From positions 272,188,916 to 272,252,915 of the forward strand of contig NC_066583.1 in NCBI RefSeq assembly GCF_024323335.1: DNA of 64,000 nucleotides, given 5' to 3'. A program made the translations under genes and the position numbers. Below the pieces are notes generated by a model that made no database searches, was not told the DNA's origin, and was given only the letters and a program-made list of their open reading frames with translations. This DNA comes from Lathyrus oleraceus. Its lineage: Eukaryota > Streptophyta > Magnoliopsida > Fabales > Fabaceae. This document shows, in pieces, positions 61,700 through 64,000 of the stretch. Position 1 is the first letter of the stretch. The number at the start of each line of letters is the position of its first letter.

Positions 61700-63480
61700 G
61701 TATTCTTCATACAAGTTAGCCATCCTTGATCACCTTAATCAAATCAAGTTGGCTTAGATATCAATTTAGATGGGAAAATATCAGCTGCTCTTTAGCACAT
61801 TCAAATTACTTGTCAGATGTCTCAACCATTTCATCTTTACACTATAATAATTCCTTCTCCAGCTTCTTTAGAGAGAGAAAGGTTGTCTTAAAATATTTCT
61901 CACAATGCTTCAAATTATTTTCAATGTAAACTAGCTTCTCGGCGACTTCTTTGGCATCTTCCTTTGCCTTCTCTAGGGTCTCCTTCAACTTCACCTCATA
62001 ATGTTTTGACTCGTCGCGTTCCTCGGCGATAGTATTCAATGGCTCATGCACCTGAGCCAGTGCCTCCTTTGCATTGTTCAACTCGATATTCAACTTATCA
62101 ACAAAATTGTTTGCTTGGTCATTAGTACTGAATAATATGCACCATGACATCAGGCCCTATAACATATGGCTCTACAACATGCTGGACAAATATTTGGTCC
62201 CCATCTCACTCACCACTTTGAAGTTGTTGAAAAAATATTTGGGAAATTGGAGACGAGTACTAACATAACTTTTAATACCATAATGCTTACTCTATAGGGA
62301 TAGTGTTGTAATGTCTTCCAGCTTGCTTTTGGAGATTTCCTCTCAGATGGGTGATCCATTTTAGTGACTGCCCTCGGTCTCTTCCTCCATAATGAATGTA
62401 TCTATAGGTATTACAACTTTGTCCTTCTAGCCTTGAGCAAAGTTCAAACTCACTCCTAACCTCTTAGACTTCATGGTCTTGATAGGTCAAGAGTTAATAA
62501 TATCATTCCCATTAGCGCCTCTCTTTTTCCTCCCTTGATCATGATGGTACTAGGGTGGACTTTTGGACTATCAGTCCATTGCTTGTCATTGTCACCTTTC
62601 TTATTTTCCAAACAAGATTTCCTCTCAACAAAATTAATGAGGGAAATTCTTTTTGCAAAAAAAAAGAAGAAATAGTAAGACTTGAGCGATAAGAAAATCC
62701 TAATTAAGAATGCCTACAGAAGTTAACTTATGTAAATGCTCATCAATTTTTCTACCTGCACCTTGGTCAAGCTCCACCATATCCCTAGAAATTATAATAT
62801 TAAACTCGCCCAAAACATTAATCACCTATCTCTCCACGATGGTTAAATATTCAAAGTCAAAGTTGTCTATGGCCACAGGATCCTCCATCAAATATAATGG
62901 GAAACGGTAGGCGCCTTCATCCCGGTGGTAACCATAGAGGTACCATATCACCCCCTTACCCCCCATTAACTTGTCTTTCCAATTCTTGTAATGGTTAGAG
63001 TGGGGGTGGGTATGATTCTTATCGGCAAAGCACCTAGAGTCTCCCAACCACCTTTGGGTCATATCTTAGTACCATAAAATAGAAGAAATACCTATGGTGG
63101 AGTTAGCTTCCAAGTGTCGACATATAATCTCAAAGGTCTTTATAAAAGTCCAACCAAACATTATTCGATAGGGGGCAACGTTAATGGTTGTGTGAACTTC
63201 TAACTCAATTGAGTAAAGGGTATGAGCACTCGAAGGTTGTGGATGATTGGAATATTCATATAGAAGGCATATGACAAATCATTTGGGGCGGTCATGGCAA
63301 CCCATTCTTTGGAGAAAGGTCCACGTAATCTCTCCATCACTGCTCGTCCCAAAAAGGTTTATCTATTTTCGGAAAAGGACACTCTCTTCTCAGAGGTGTA
63401 GTAAGTTTCAAAGTCATTCACTCCCGAACACTTGGATGAGTTGACAACCATTAACAACTCTGGATTTTCAAAAATTATAG
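61700..63480 (-). pseudogene. Antisense gypsy-type ORF (Transposase_28-like) with coiled coil
   Basis: Minus strand, read from about 63480 downward. TINVAPYRIMFGWTFIKTFE with IICRHLEANSTIG (63200-63090), then MTQRWLGDSRCFADKN, NWKDKLMGGKGVIWYL, RFPLYLMEDP (63062-62826), a lysine-rich middle, and a long coiled coil at 62150-61842 (IELNNAKEALAQVHEPLNTI, EKAKEDAKEVAEKL). The order fits the plant protein family called putative gypsy-type transposon. Stops and one frameshift near 63200 interrupt it. Tat-type elements such as Grande are known to carry an antisense ORF before the 3' LTR, which fits here. Function is not known. Confidence 0.6.
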
Positions 63481-64000
63481 TTTAATCTTAACTATTTTCA
63501 AAAAAAATTAATTGACCCCTTTAAATTTTTAAAAATTGAAAATTGATCCTTATTTTTAAAATTTTAAATTTGACCAAAACCTTTAAAATTTATAAAAATA
63601 ATTAAAAAGAATGTAACAGTGAATTATTTTAATATTCTATCTGTTTCATTCTAGAATAAAAAATAGAGTGAGAATCGGAGGTAATGACGAATTTGAGCTT
63701 CTGGTACGGTAGAGAGTGGGATGATCTACAAGGTTAGCACTTCAACGCTCAAGTCAGTATGTGAGAAAGAAGAGTGAATTGAAATTGAATTTGAAACTGA
63801 GTACATGAATTGATGCGCTCTCTATATATAGTAAAAAGGAAATAACAATTTTTTATTTGTTAAGAGTGAATTACGAGAGCCATTGGATGTATTTGGAGTT
63901 TGGATCTCCTTTACTCATTTGTAAGATAGCTCCCGTGTGCTTAAAAGATTCTAAAAGGATTGTAACTCCTTCAGAGTGGTCGACTGTGACCAATATGTTC
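63481..64000 (-). other. Non-coding upstream region of the antisense ORF
   Basis: No coding frame. On the minus strand a TATA box (63820-63831) is followed by a leader containing CTGACTTGAGCGTTGAAGTG (63741-63762), a string I associate with Tat-type gypsy promoter regions. It could be the antisense promoter of the plus-strand element or the 5' LTR of a separate minus-strand element. It runs off the window. Confidence 0.4.
63820..63831 (-). promoter_or_regulatory. TATA box ahead of the antisense ORF
   Basis: CTATATATAGAG on the minus strand, about 350 bp upstream of the first readable codons of the antisense ORF. Confidence 0.5.

Overview
The window is plant nuclear DNA, and no host gene can be supported anywhere in its 64 kb. 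It is AT-rich, has long TA and ATT microsatellites, and is built almost entirely from LTR retrotransposons inserted into one another. Several elements carry hallmarks of the Ogre branch of Ty3/gypsy: a tRNA-Arg-type primer site, LTRs of about 5 kb, an extra ORF before gag and an intron between protease and reverse transcriptase. With a SIRE/Maximus-like copia and an Athila/Calypso-like element, this points to a papilionoid legume, most likely tribe Fabeae (Pisum, Vicia, Lathyrus, Lens). The species is an inference.

Layout. 1-2848: decayed minus-strand Ty1/copia (Tork-like). 2849-5690: non-coding DNA with microsatellites and a possible MITE. 5690-9490: second decayed minus-strand copia, interrupted by a long TA repeat and by one end of a CACTA-like DNA transposon. 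10839-11736: hAT-type MITE with a perfect 8-bp target duplication. 11828-15700: third minus-strand copia with its 3' LTR. 15990-17548: plus-strand copia gag fragment, then a truncated LTR. 17549 to about 24890: SIRE/Maximus-like copia with complete 5' LTR, primer site and one reading frame broken only by point stop codons. A 2.5-kb Ogre-type solo LTR is inserted in that frame. 24890-37547: minus-strand Ogre element (RT-RNase H, intron, protease, gag, ORF1, primer site, 4.8-kb 5' LTR). It sits in a second, older Ogre-like element (37548-41230), which also took a further LTR at 41231. 43694-50886: plus-strand Ogre-type 3' LTR swollen to 7.2 kb by a 651-bp inverted-repeat element and a 1.29-kb copia solo LTR, both with intact target duplications. 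50887 to about 53550: minus-strand Athila/Calypso-like gag, primer site and 5' LTR. 53560-54858: LTR-like sequence. 56450-59080: fourth minus-strand copia split by a second copy of the hAT MITE. 59140-64000: plus-strand Tat-type gypsy remnant with LTR, gag, a 14-copy 47-bp minisatellite and an antisense gypsy-type ORF.

Almost all coding regions are broken by stops and frameshifts, so no functional protein is expected. The main value of the window is its stratigraphy: target duplications and interrupted reading frames give a relative order for many insertions. No tRNA, rRNA, CRISPR array or prokaryotic feature was seen, and I found no convincing undescribed system. The least ordinary parts are the antisense ORF plus minisatellite at the right end, the palindromic subterminal repeats near 9 kb, and the 651-bp inverted-repeat element.
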